NCBI GenBank assembly: GCA_946902985.2
Contig: OX336389.2
Span: forward strand, 281,587,527-281,651,526
Source of the DNA: Meconema thalassinum
Taxonomy: Eukaryota > Arthropoda > Insecta > Orthoptera > Tettigoniidae
Direction: 5' to 3'
Length of the DNA stretch: 64,000 nucleotides
Part shown: in pieces, positions 35,383 to 46,977 of the stretch
How the letters are laid out: each line of letters opens with the position of its first letter
Numbering within the stretch: the stretch's first letter is position 1
Position numbers and translations under genes: made by a program
The notes under the pieces: generated by a model
The model's input: the letters and a program-made list of their open reading frames with translations, nothing else
Told to the model about the DNA's origin: nothing
The model's database searches: none

Positions 35383-36359
35383 TAAGCTACATAAATAATC
35401 ATCAATACATTCACACGAACTACCACTAGCCTAGTGTGAATCATATTTCCAAGTTTACGAGTAACATTGCACCATGTAAAACTACCCATAATATTATGGC
35501 TCACGGCACTTGGAAGTCGAGAATAAGATACATTACAATATTAGAAGGTGAATTGAATCTAAGAATATTTTCCTGAGAGTATACTTAGTTAGGCTATATT
35601 TTAGGATATGTTTGGTTTGAATTATACGAAAAATGCAGTAAAAAGACTATTTCAAAATTTTCAAAGACCATTAAGGTTCTTTAGTAAGTTATTTGAGCCC
35701 TGACTGAATATAAAAATAGATAATACAATGATTCAATAACTTGTACTTTATAATTATGTAGGTCTAGGCTGCTTACTCAAATTTATAATCGATTCACCAG
35801 TGATCTTCTGTAGAGTTTCTCTATTCTTGTTCTTGTGTGTTTAAGGCGTCATAATGGAATCTAAATAAGAATTTATTCAAAATTAATTAAATAAAAGCTT
35901 CCAAACATCTCAGCCGAGTGAGTTTTAACACACACTTATTCTAAATCAGAGTCTATAATAACTGTAAAAACCGTTTTAATATATGTATTTTAATAGTACT
36001 TACCTTGTACAACTTCATTAGACTTAAAATTCCAAAGAAAACTGTGAAATTATTCTAAGTAATGGTCCTTAGTGATAGTTGTACTTATAACGTTGGGAGA
36101 CATTGTGTGCAATGCATTCTGGGAGTTATCGCCAGATTACTGTCGGCAACTGTATGGTAACAAATTTTAGTGGTGTTGTGGTCTTCGGAGATGGCGAGAT
36201 TTTAAGCAGGGATGGCGACAATGTGCAAACACAAGAAAACAACTTAACTTTAAGAAATTCAACCATAAACCAACATTTACGTAGGTAAAGGGGATGGATG
36301 TTAATGTTGGCTACACGTTTTTCGTTTAGTAACTTATTTTAGCTGGCGTGGACTATACT
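35383..36359. other. GCN1 intron sequence, no gene seen
   Basis: AT-rich with short open frames only. One at 36103-36288 lacks motifs. No repeat boundaries could be fixed. Confidence 0.5.
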
Positions 36360-36613
36360 TGTCGACAATGCAACCGACAGGCAAAACAAATAGTGTGAAA
36401 AAAAGGAAAGCACCCCACTAAAGCTAATGGAAACATTGAGGACGAGACATACGATGTCAAGTGGGAAGGGGTTCTATCTTCAAATAACTATGATCATCTT
36501 TGTGACCGAGTCAGAAATTAATGTAAGATATATGCGAGGATTTCTTTTACCTGCAATTGAAAAAAAAAGGGGTGAGATATACGCGATGGCGAGCTATAAG
36601 CGAGCAAATACGG
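36360..36613. mobile_element. Truncated relative of the Tigger MITE at 37972-38977
   Basis: CTTGTCGACAATGCAA, GGTTCTATCTT and ATATATGCGAGGATTT occur in the same order as at 38717-38970. It ends GCGAGCAAATACGG followed by TA at 36614-36615, an inverted CCGTATTTGCTCGC terminus. The left end is missing. Confidence 0.65.
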
Positions 36614-36810
36614 TAATCAGTATTTTCAATTAATTTACTACATAATGCAAAATCTGAAAACCTTGCTGTAAATTCAAAATTTAAAGTAATAAATTTGGGA
36701 CTTTTAAATGCTATAAATCACAAACTCTCAGCTGTTAGGAAATTAGACCATCATTATAGGGAAATTTCATTTCTCGCTATGGAATAAAATTTATGTAATG
36801 TGAAACTTAC

Positions 36811-37022
36811 AGAGGAGGTGGTCGCAAAGGGTGACGTGCAACTGCTCTGGAGTGAGGTAGCGACACAAAGCACCTAAGCAGCCCGCTGCGGCAGCTCTAC
36901 CTACATCATCGGGAAGAATCAGCATGCCAAGTAATGTTGAATGTACAGCTTTACGCAGTGGCTCCGTCATCTTGTCTCCTGCTGGAGTAATCACACCACG
37001 TAAAGCTTGCAGCATTGTATCC
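36811..37022 (-). CDS. GCN1: GCN1, second of three exons in the window
   Basis: On the minus strand the exon is preceded by TTCTTTTACAG and followed by GTAAGT. It is 212 nt long: one base completes an Arg codon with the preceding exon, 70 codons follow, and one base starts the Cys codon finished in the next exon. The translation runs DTMLQALRGVITPAG, MTEPLRKAVHSTLLGMLI, DDVGRAAAAGCLGALCRYL and TPEQLHVTLCDHLL. It shows two HEAT-type helical pairs with the AAGCLGALC motif characteristic of the GCN1 C-terminal region. The reading frame across all three exons is unbroken, which supports an active gene. Confidence 0.92.
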
Positions 37023-37971
37023 CTGTAAAAGAAATGTGCACCTCGTTGTAAATTTGATGGAAAAAAGAACTTGAAATATGAACAATTTTTACCAGGGATG
37101 GGACGAAGCCACGTCATCTTGATATTTCATACTATTTTAACTCCTCGGCATAGAGTGTCAAGCTCTGCTCATCACGCTGATAGCTTCTCACGCAGTGGAG
37201 TAATGAGCAGAGCCCTCGCCGGTAAAGCCAGGCTGTTTAGTTTAGCTCCTGAGAGAATTAGATTGAAACTGGCATACTTTAATTCATTTGCATCTTGGTG
37301 TGGATATATTGTACTATCTAATGGTGTAGAATGTCTGCAATGAACTTCTTTGGAGGCCTTGTTATATGAAGGAAGTGTGAATGAAATCCATGGGAATCTA
37401 CAGTAGTATGCTCTTATTTGTCTGCCCTCAGGTGACAGATGTATGAGGTGTGAGGAATAGTTGTTTTTTTTCCTTTCTTTGAAACAGACAGACCAAATGT
37501 TGACAGAATCATAAGTCTGTTAAGTAAGGGTCCTCTCGGAAAGGTATTTTCCCCTTAAAGACAGAGCCTAGCCCTGTACTGTAAATCTCTTCAGTCACGT
37601 GAAACCATGGCTATATCTAACAAGTGACGAAATAAAGGTTGTTTTGACAGAACACACAAGGATTCCGAGGCTAGTTTGATAGATTCAAACAATGATTCGA
37701 GTGATATTGAAGATCTGTCAGTACGTGAAGCTCTTGAAACGGAACGTAGTGTGCCCGAGGACAGTGACTTTTCACACAACTCAACTCCTAAGGTACGGCT
37801 TTTTATCGTTTTATCAAGGTACCGAGCATTTTTTGTTTGTTTAGGTTTCATTGAAATTGGTTGCGAAATATGGGTATTACGTCATTTACAATTACGCACA
37901 GTAAGTTTTGCTCAGACTCCACCCACAGTGGGGTACGATTTCTCCAGGCTGAGGGTTTAAAAATTAATTAC
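37023..37971. other. GCN1 intron sequence, no gene seen
   Basis: First part of the ~15.4-kb intron as read leftward into exon B. There are short open frames only and no motif or element boundary. Confidence 0.5.
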
Positions 37972-38977
37972 CGTATTTGCTGGCATATAACTCAAACTCT
38001 TTTGACAAAAAAAAAAAAAAAAAAAGCAAGAAAATTTTCAGTGCGTGATATACGAGGAGATTTGTGGGCAAAAGACCGTATTCTCGAAAAAACATAAAAT
38101 TTGCATGATTGAAACAAGACAACTGGCATTGTAGTCAATACTGCCAGTTTCCGAGCCTCTCTGGTGTGCATCATCCCAACTTCTGTCCAATGCATTTGCA
38201 AAGCTCGTTTTCAAGAAGCTCTTCATAATGACTGTCATCATAATCCACACCTTAATAACCCAATCAAGCAAGAGTTCAACTGACTGCCTTCTTTGTTTTG
38301 TCTCTTGTTGTGAGCTTATCATAATTAACAATACCAGATCTCAACGTGTTCTAGCCTAGCAATTACTTATTTAGCGTGCGGAGCACCAACAAAACAGCTG
38401 ACGATCACCCCCCATGTGTTGTTTTACTGCGTTGCCACATTTAAAACGACTTTACGGGTTTGGTTAGTGGTTTCTAGTGCGTCATTCAGTATACGCCAGT
38501 AGTGAATATTAAATTCAGCCACATTGAATTCTCAACCGGCAGATCTACGAGTACAAGGCTATATTACCATCGTCCTCTGCGTATTTTATCACTTTGAGTT
38601 TATACCCAGCCATATAATTTCCATGTTTTTATATAACTTAAGATATCAACCTCCACAAGAAAATAATCACACTTAACTGAGAAACAACAATGGAACGTGA
38701 GGACAGAATACTGGTTCTTGTCGACAATGCAAGAGATGGGCAACAAATACTGCGAAAGAAAGGAAAGCTCCGCCGCCAAAACAAACAGAAACATCGCAAG
38801 TAAGACGTGTGATATCCAACGGGTGAGGGTTCTATCTTAAATTTGCTACAATCATCTTTATGATGAAGCCAGAAATTAATGCGAGATATATGCGAGGATT
38901 TATTTTTCCTGCAACTTCAAATATAAAAATAGTGTGAGAGATATACGCGATGGGGAGTTATATACGAGCATATAAGG
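37972..38977. mobile_element. Tigger-type MITE (TIR CCGTATTTGCTGGCATATAAC)
   Basis: The left end CCGTATTTGCTGGCATATAA follows TA at 37970-37971. The right end, read inward, is CCTTATATGCTCGTATATAAC, with TA at 38978-38979. A 19-nt A-run lies near 38008. The body is non-coding. A truncated relative lies at 36360-36613. Confidence 0.75.
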
Positions 38978-39173
38978 TAATATTTGTTCCTCGATAATTT
39001 AATGTTGAAGTTCAGATTGAGCACTTGGGTACGAATGCAGTTTTCAACTATCTGTAATTGCATACAATATATGCCAGCCGACCTCTCACCGCTGGGTCCG
39101 TGGTTCAAATCCCGGTCCATACCTGCCAACCTCTCAAAGTGAAAAATCGGGAGATTCGACGCGGCGACGGGGA

Positions 39174-39200
39174 GGGGGGGGGGGGGGGGGGGGGGGGGGG
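39174..39200 (+). repeat. Uninterrupted run of 27 G
   Basis: Directly visible homopolymer within the left end of the hAT. Such runs are unstable and can form quadruplexes. The exact length may be an assembly artefact. Confidence 0.9.
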
Positions 39201-39264
39201 CGAGGATGCTACATAATACATACATAGGCTAAGACATTGCAGCAAATATGTATCGAAGATCATA

Positions 39265-39770
39265 TTATTGGTCGTTGTTGCAGGTGACTGAGGCTGATTT
39301 TGCCCTCTTCAAAAAGGTCTTGCTATATTCTTGCTCAAAACACTTCTCTTTCTGAATCGACTTCAGAGTTGTAAGTTTGTCCAAAGTCTTGTCAGAGAGA
39401 GATGACCTGAACATCCTCTCACACTCTGCATTACTATGCGGAATGGTCAGAATGGAAAGCATAACTTGAGTACCCCACCACTACATATCATTTGGCCTAC
39501 CAGTGCCCACTTCACATCAATTCTCTCTTCTTCTTCAATAGATGTCACATCCTCAAGTTGGAAGTTACAAAATTGGGAATGTAAAGCATCCATTTCCTCA
39601 TTAAAATTGACTTGAGTGTCTGTTAACATGCTAGGAAATGTATTTACAAAAAACTTAATTTTGGAAAATGAAATGTCCCCCTTTCCAATATGCGAGATAC
39701 TGAAATCACACCTACAGACACTACAAAATGCAAATGTTGCGCCTCTTCCTGACTCAGTTATATGCGGAAT
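39265..39770 (-). pseudogene. hAT transposase: BED-like finger and C-terminal dimerisation part
   Basis: On the minus strand the N-terminal part lies partly beyond the inserted element (about 41722-41750). It continues at 39770 as ESGRGATFAFCSVCRCDFSI and HIGKGD, a BED-type finger start. LTDTQVNFNEEMDALHSQF lies at 39447-39629. ILTIPHSNAECERMFRSSLS and DKTLDKL, the hAT C-terminal dimerisation motif, lie at 39370-39460. Large internal deletions and a frameshift remove the catalytic core. Confidence 0.72.
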
Positions 39771-41716
39771 CAGGGTGTCTACTGTTAAGGATGAAGTAAA
39801 AACTAGTTACTTTTTAGCTACCTTTTAGTTAATTTTAGTTACCTTTGAATTCAAGATACGTCTGCGGTCTGCAAGCAAATGGGCTCATCACGCGGTGGAG
39901 AAAGAGAGCAATGAACTGTGTTTAAAGCGGTAAATACAATTCACTTAGGGAGTTACAACAATTTCAAAAATAATAAATAAATACTAGAAATTTATTATCA
40001 AATGAGTTGTTTCAGCTAATATGTCGTCTTGTGCACAAGGCGTTTTTATAATTGCCAAGAGGTTGCTCTGCTCTTCTCTTGACCGTGGCGAGATTTCCTT
40101 TGTCCCCGCGGTAGATCACGACGAAATTTATGGGACGTTACATGATTGTAACCGAATTCTGTCTTCACAGTCAAGTACGGCGAAATTTCAAGATGTTACA
40201 CGATCGGCGCTGGTCTCACCCGTTTGTCAAGATTCCCGTTGTTTTCGCGATAGAACACTGATAAATATCGCGATTTAATAATCGGTGTCACTTTTAGTCG
40301 TTCGACGAGATTTCCATTGTCTTTGAGGTCGGGCGCGAGGAAATATAGCATTATTATGCAATCGGCGCCACTTGCTGTCCGTTTGACAAAAATACAGTTG
40401 TTCTCGTCATTGAATGCGGAGAAATATCGCGATGTATCGCAATCGCTGCCGCTCTCAGCCGTTTTACGAGATTCAAGTTGTCCTCGCGATATTATGCATA
40501 CCGCGCCGCACCCGGCCGTTGAACGATTGTTTATTCGTCCTCACAGATTGGTGGATGCAAGCTCAGGGTTGGGCATGGTTAAAATTCACGAGTAGTTATG
40601 GACAAGTTGTATGGCCGGCGCCGTGATTCCCGCTGTCCCTATGCTGTGGTTGGGAGCTCATCAGTTCAGGGTAGATCACGAGGAGAAATTAGTATCGCGA
40701 CGCTACGTAGGCTGTCATTTCTAAGTGGGTAGATGCACTTCTCGCTCCCCGTACGCTTTTAAGTATACGGTCATGGGAAAAGTAGCGAGTAGGTTTCGGA
40801 ATGTTTCGTGATTGGTGCCCAATCATCTTTGACGGGATTCCCGCAGACCTCGTGGTCACAAGTTCACGATAGGGGACGGGTTTTTTGATTTTACGCTACT
40901 GACGTCGATCTCGGTCCATTTGACGAGATTCCCGCAGGCAAGTCGTGCGGTCAGCCGGCCGTCTTGAGTATGAATGTTCGAAGTAGGTATCAAATATTAA
41001 GAATTATTCGGAGAGGATTACACGAATAATACGACTAGAGGACACGTTTTCTTTCAAATCCGAATCACGAATTATAAAAGTTATACAAGTTTTCGAAATA
41101 ACCGGTTAGATTATAATATATCCGATGGAACCCAAGTTAGAAGGAAAAATCGACATATAACGGAATTTCGAATTAACCATACTGGATGTCGCAAATTTAC
41201 GAGACAGATTTTTAAAATAAGTTACAGCCTACGTATTTCGAATCTTTTTCAAAACGGTAACATTTCGCAAGATCGCGACATTAAATTATTTAGCGTTATT
41301 TCTGGACTTCAATTTAATAGTCTCCAAATAAATGCGAAAAATGCGAGGTTTCTGAAGAATTTCAGAAGTTTTCACGAATAAACGTCTCGCGAAAAGTCAG
41401 GCTTCCTAATATAACACATAATTATTTCACACAAAACTAAAAGTCATCTTGATGCCGACGATATACGCTGAACGATGTATACCACTAAGGGTATCCTCAG
41501 TATGCATTTCCTCGAGGTCGGGAACGGGGAAATATAGCTTATGCAATTGGCGCCGCTTGCGTGAAACTCGCTCCATCGCAATCTCTGAGCTTAGAGGCGC
41601 AAGTTTAAATGATTCAATCCGCCTTCGGAAAATTTTCGTTACCCGTATGTAAAATTCGTTACTTTTCCGTTACCCATTTGTAAAATTCGTTACTTCCGTT
41701 ACCGGTAGACACCCTG
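39771..41716. mobile_element. Second CAGGGTGTC-type element with 5-bp duplication
   Basis: The left end CAGGGTGTCTACTGTTAAGG and the right end read inward (CAGGGTGTCTACCGGTAACGG) are inverted matches. GGAAT is duplicated at 39766-39770 and 41717-41721. It is 1946 bp, with GTTACTTTT..GTTACC subterminal repeats and no recognisable transposase. It interrupts the hAT transposase gene in the Cys-rich finger region. Confidence 0.85.
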
Positions 41717-41971
41717 GGAATGTGATCTTTGTACACACTTTTAAATGTCACATATCATTTCGCCTTATTACCGACGAACCGACGCAATCACTCAGTTCGA
41801 AAAATCACAATAACCTACCGGCATATTAACGCCAACAACATCAAACTAAGTTATACACAAATCATATAATTTCACGTGTGAAACAGATACAATATTCCGC
41901 AGCGTACAACTACCTATCACCCACTGGTCATTATGCAACACATCTAGGAACAAGCGCTGAATTAACCTTCG

Positions 41972-42028
41972 ACGATTTCAAACGAAGACTTATTCGAAGC
42001 CGATTTCAAACGAAGACTTATTCGAAGC
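41972..42028 (+). repeat. 28-bp direct tandem duplication
   Basis: The string GATTTCAAACGAAGACTTAT followed by TCGAAGCC occurs twice head to tail inside the right part of the hAT. Confidence 0.85.
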
Positions 42029-42564
42029 CAACTTTTTATAACAGCAGGACGCGACGCGGGAGTTAGTACGCAGTTGTCGATTATCGATACAAAGCGAAAC
42101 TGCGGTATCGAGATATAACTTCAAAACACGTAAAGTCGATCCGTTCGATAGACGACATATTAAATCCGAAATTACGCGTGGGTTTTTTGAAAAATCGGGA
42201 GATTTAATACGTTAAGCGGGAGGGCGGGAGAAATGGTCTGAAATCGGGAGTCTCCCGCCTAAATCGGGAGAGTTGGCAGGTATGCCGGTCACTCCATGTG
42301 AGATCTGTGCTGGACAAAACGGAGGCAGACAGGTTTTTCTCCGGGTACTCCGGTTTTCCCTGTCAAAAATGTCATTCCAGCAACACTCTCCACTATCATT
42401 TCATTTCATCTGTCATTCATTTAATCATTGCCCCAGAGGAGTGCGTCAGGCCTCGGCAGCCGGCACAGTTCATATTCTCGCCGCTAGATGGGGGCTTCAT
42501 TCATTCCATTCCTGACCCGGTCGGAGACCGGTAGCAGGCTGTGAATTTTCATATGCCAGCCGAC

Positions 42565-42906
42565 ACAGCTCAGTGCTAGAGTAAGAGACTGTGAAACTGG
42601 ATATTGTACAGTCAATTCCAGTTAATCAGTCCACATCAGGTCAAGTACACTTAGGGCCAATTATGCAAAGAATACTAAGATATAACCTAGACTATATTGC
42701 ATCTCTTATGTAGTAACTAATTTAGAATAAACGGTAAGCCATATAAAATAAAGGAAAATGCTTACTCAATGTTACTTAAATTAGGTATACAAAAAAGGCA
42801 AATATAATTCCTACGCACATTTCCTTACTTGGTAACTAAGCTAAAGTGTCTAAATCTTGCACTGCAAATAAATCTTCCTTTACAAAAGAAAACCTTTAAT
42901 TATTTT
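42565..42906. other. GCN1 intron sequence, no gene seen
   Basis: AT-rich spacer between the SINE nest and the second copy of the TAGGGGTC hAT. Confidence 0.5.
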
Positions 42907-44931
42907 TAGGGGTCGACGGTGCACCGATTTTTCGGTTTCGGTACGGTACAAAGGAAATTACCGACCTCGGTTCGAGACGATAAAAAACTCGGTAAAAAGT
43001 TCGGTTCGGTACAAGAGACATCAATACCGTAATTTAAGGAAACCTTTTTTTTAGACATCCATAGTATTGTCCTTTATCATCAATGTTTTACTTCAATAGT
43101 TAAATACAGTAAAACTTCTTGTATACGGTTCATATTTATACGTTTTCTATACGTTTTTTTCCTGGTCCCGGCAAAATGCCTATACTTTCCATGTTAATTT
43201 ATCTCCCATATATGTTTTACATTTATTCGTTTTTCACGCTTATACGATCATATTTTAAGTCCCTTGCAATATAAAGCATCATTTATACGTTGCGTGTTCT
43301 GAGAAAGTACGTATGTTCGAATGCAAACTTTTGTTACCGCCTGTACTTCCGTTCGGAAGGATGCACCGCGTGCTATATTATGTTACGATGGCCTTGAGCG
43401 ACACCGGTGGTCACGGCGACACTCGCTTGCCAGAGTGTCGTAACAAGGAAGAACAGCTTGCGTAATAAGCAAGCGCTATTATTGTGTTAGCCTTTCAAAA
43501 TAACAGGAAGCAGCCATAAAACACAGTTAGACAGCATCTGAAGCTTATGTTAAGATGAGCGGAAATGTTTTACGATCGCCGATATATTATAAAAATATTA
43601 CTTCCGCTTTTATAATTTTCATTCGTGTTTTTTTAGGACTTCTCGTCAAACCATTAAAAATACGCGATTGATTCTGTGTTATAATAATCTTGCGTCTTCA
43701 TACAAATGAAAATCCATTAATTTAGGCCTACACTACGGTATTTTATTAATGACGATGAAGAGCCTCAAAAAATACAGTGGATTTTAATGATGCTGTCAAT
43801 GCTCTATCAAACATTTTGTGACGCACCATAACGTTTCTGAGGAAATAATGGCCGAATTATATCGGTTTCAAAATACTGTTCACGCCGTGGCCGCGGCCAA
43901 CAAAAAACAAGTCAAGGTAACAGACTACTTCGTAAAGTGACTCAATTTTCTTTGTTTTGTTATATCTGGGTGCATTTCTCTTGTAGTTGTTTTGTTACAT
44001 ATTGCCGATTATAGTTTAACAATCGTATTATTATTTCTTGTTTTTCACTTCTTAACGGGAACCCTCGCTCGCCCGCCGCCCGCGTTGCTAGCCTGTCTCC
44101 CGCCAGGCACTTTGCCGTAATGCGTAGCTCGCGCGGCACAGTCAGTAGACTATAGCCTATAGTTCACAGCTGGTGCTGAAAATGTTCGCCATTCATTGCT
44201 ACACATCGCTGGCACCTCTTCATGAAGTTGTCATTTACGTTCTGAAGTTCCTCAGCACCGATTGACTCTATTTCAGCTGTAATATACCTTAGCCCAAAGA
44301 ATATGGACTGTTAAAGCCGCGACGTCAAGAAGTGCATTACGGCAAAGTGCTTGGCGAGAACCGGCTCGCGGCGTGAGCGAGGGTCCCCGTCGCTTTTAAA
44401 ACAAAGTCCCTGTATAACCCATATTATCACATACATTTTGCAGTTTTTATTTACAGACTTTCATTTACGCGTTTTTCACATTTATGCGTTGGTTTTTTTT
44501 TTTTTTCCTTTGGTCCCCTGGATATCGTATAAGTGAAGTTTTACTACTAGAGCACAATAACTCTTCTGATTAATAAAATTAAATTATGGACTTAAAGTGT
44601 TCCAGTGTGAGCCTAATGTCTATTTAATGTATGCTTACTCCACACTAAAAGGGCAAGTTTGAAAGTTAATGGAACATTGTATGAGATTATTAGCTGTACA
44701 TTTTTTTTGTATTTTAAATAAAAATTGTGCTATTTGGCAAGTATTTGGTTTACTGTATGATCATTAGAACTCATGTGTTACTTTTTCTTAATGGTTTACA
44801 AATTACTCTAATTTAGCATGTTAAAATCAGCCGAGCTGTACCGAACCGATTTTGTACCGAGAACCGAAGTACAATTTTTTTTACCGAACCGAACCGTACC
44901 GAACCCAAATTTTCAGTACCGAAGACCCCTA
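42907..44931. mobile_element. hAT element copy 2, inverted relative to copy 1
   Basis: Termini are TAGGGGTC..GACCCCTA with the exact 8-bp duplication ATTATTTT at 42899-42906 and 44932-44939. It is 2025 bp. Read in reverse it matches 16657-18567 plus 21817-21927, including the Tigger passenger. It lacks the CAGGGTGTC insert and so shows the pre-insertion site (ATGTCTCTTGTACCG). It has a few small indels relative to copy 1. Confidence 0.88.
43107..44546 (+). mobile_element. Tigger passenger inside hAT copy 2
   Basis: CAGTAAAACTTCTTGTATACG follows TA at 43105-43106, and the inverted end GTGAAGTTTTACTAC lies near 44546. This is the same element, at the same place, as 17043-18472 in copy 1. The transposase C-terminal segment (GATTTTAATGATGCTG.. 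to TACTTCGTAAAGTGA, about 43790-43941) is present but frameshifted relative to copy 1. Confidence 0.75.
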
Positions 44932-44939
44932 ATTATTTT

Positions 44940-45434
44940 CTAGTCTAAAAATAGAATCACTACACTTTTTCATATCAGAACCCTTTGTTATCTCCTCATG
45001 CATGCTAAGTGTTGGTTTGAGTCCATCAACTAGCTCAGAATAAACAACAAGAGAGGTGGGAATGATCCCAATTGGCCTCTGTTCATATTTCTAATGCACC
45101 CCCTTCCTTCCAGTATTCGAACTATCCGATTGTGATCAGAATACCTTTTCTCACTGGAAGACTATAGAGTGCATCTGACTGTAGGTCAGTCTTGCACAGG
45201 CAGGAGCAATGGGCTCCGGGAGCACATATAGCCTTCCGAGCTGACGCGAGCTCTAGAAGTATCTGAAGTTACCAAGTTCAGTATAGTTGTAAAATATTGA
45301 TGAAATCTCATATAGATTTATCATTTACTTTCATTTTTATTCTTACTGTAGTTGATTTTCTTTACACTGACTTTATAATAGGTCTATGATCTGCAGCTTA
45401 AGGTTTGTCTTTTTTACATTATTAAATATCATTG
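44940..45434. other. GCN1 intron sequence, no gene seen
   Basis: No motif or repeat boundary recognised. Confidence 0.5.
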
Positions 45435-46187
45435 TACCGTATTTCCTCGCATCATCTTCACCAGCGCATAATCGTCTCACCACTACTTTACGAATAAAAA
45501 TTTGGTCCATAACATTTCATGGCGTAGTCAGCACATAGCACATTTGTATTTGCGCGCCAGTCCATTACACACGCTGCCATATTTCAATCGTACGCAAGCT
45601 CTGTTGCTAACCAGCTGTGACCTTGTTTGAAGAAAGAAGTCATTGTGCATACGGCTATGACTCACGCTATGCGACAGGTGGCCGGACGAACGGCATATGC
45701 ACGCCTCTGCACTCCGTGGTGTATTTCGAAACAAGGAACGATATCTGCCCACATCCCTTCTCATACCTCACCATGTTGAAAAACGGCAATAATATTACAG
45801 AAATAATGGGTCATAATCTTCACTGCTAATAATCGCTCAACATAAGTTTGGTAAAAGAATATTTATACACTGAATATTCAAACACGCCACTCTGTGGCGA
45901 TATTGTTGAAGTTTTTTTTTTCATTGTCGAGTGGTATTGGATGTCAGGCGGTAATATTTGAACACTATGACGAGAAACAATGGCTAATACTCGAATGAAA
46001 GAATGAATGAATGAGCACACGTTGACAATGTCTTGTGTAACCGGAGCTCGCCGGTGGTCATTCGATATTGCTCCCGCCACATACTTCAATTTTTTATTTC
46101 GAAATACAGCTGTACATTGTCAGTCACTTGCGCGGAATCTTGTAACGAGGACCAGTGTGTGCTATTTACAGTTGTTAGGCGTTTGCA

Positions 46188-46590
46188 ATGGGCAAATATG
46201 ATAATTATATGGCGAGCTTTAAATCAAAAGTAATAACGTGCGCTGAAACACACGGGAACTGAGCTGAAGAACGTGAATTCACAGTTAATGAAAAATTAGT
46301 TCGGGACTGGCGGAAACTTAAAAATAAGTTGAAAAACGCTAACCCGCACAGACGTGCATTTTGAGGACCGAAATCTGGGAAATTTCCAGAAATTGACAAG
46401 GAAGTGCTGGAGTATGTTCGAGAAGTGCGCAACAACGGCTGCAGTGTTACGTACAATATGCTTAAAATGAAGGGGCGTGAAGCAGTGCGTCGTCACAAGT
46501 GTGAAACCCAGTTCAAAGCTAGTGGTGGCTGGGTAATGAGGTTTATGCGGCGAGAAGGCCTATCTGTGCTCTTTTGCTGTAGCTGGGTCT
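46188..46590 (+). pseudogene. Tigger transposase, DNA-binding N-terminal half
   Basis: From the ATG at 46188: MGKYDNYMASFKSKVITCAE, then EFTVNEKLVRDWRKLKNKLK (first HTH). After a stop come FPEIDKEVLEYVREVRNNGC, MLKMKGREAVRRHK and GGWVMRFMRREGLSV (CENP-B-type second HTH, ending at the usual GLS motif). Translation then enters the inserted LINE. The gene resumes at 48393 with ICQKLPS, the expected next words. Confidence 0.75.
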
Positions 46591-46977
46591 CGACTATGGA
46601 ATTCAACTCCTCCCCATATCAGAAATTCCACAACAATAAATAAATTTAAGGCCGCATGCCGAGATTACCTGTTGAATACTGCTGATTGCCCCGTGTGAAT
46701 GGTGATGGATGATAGGATGTATGACTGAGCTAGGATTATATGTAGGATATTATAGAATGGTCTGTGACATTGTGATTATCATTATTTGTATTGTTATAAT
46801 TGTTACTATCATTATTCATGTGCCTTTTTCATTAATATTAGTATTAGCATAATTAATTTACTCCTTATTTATCATCATAATTATTTTTTGTATTTCCGAA
46901 ATTGTCTCATATGTACTGGTACCATATTTCGTGGTTAAGTGTAAGAGAGGGCCATGAGCCCTAACTTCGCCACTACT

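Larger units (their letters stand above)
39118..42284 (-). mobile_element. hAT element (TIR CATACCTGCCAAC) inserted in the SINE
   Basis: The left end CATACCTGCCAACCTCTC and the right end read inward (CATACCTGCCAACTCTCCCG) are inverted matches. Subterminal AATCGGGAGA motifs occur at both ends. At least 6 bp of target (CCGGTC) is duplicated at 39112-39117 and 42285-42290; two further positions do not match, so the original was probably 8 bp. It carries a degenerate hAT transposase on the minus strand and is itself split at 39771-41716. Confidence 0.82.
39083..42550 (+). mobile_element. SINE with B box, split by a hAT
   Basis: ATATGCCAGCCGAC is duplicated exactly at 39069-39082 and 42551-42564. 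Between the copies, once the hAT at 39118-42284 is removed, lies a SINE of about 300 bp. It starts CTCTCACCGCTGGGTCCG with the B box GGTTCAAATCC and continues after the hAT through TTCTCCGGGTACTCC, CATTCCAGCAACACTC, GAGTGCGTCAGGCC and GCCGCTAGATGGGGG to GCTGTGAATTTTC. The A box is missing, so the copy is 5'-truncated or decayed. Confidence 0.82.
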
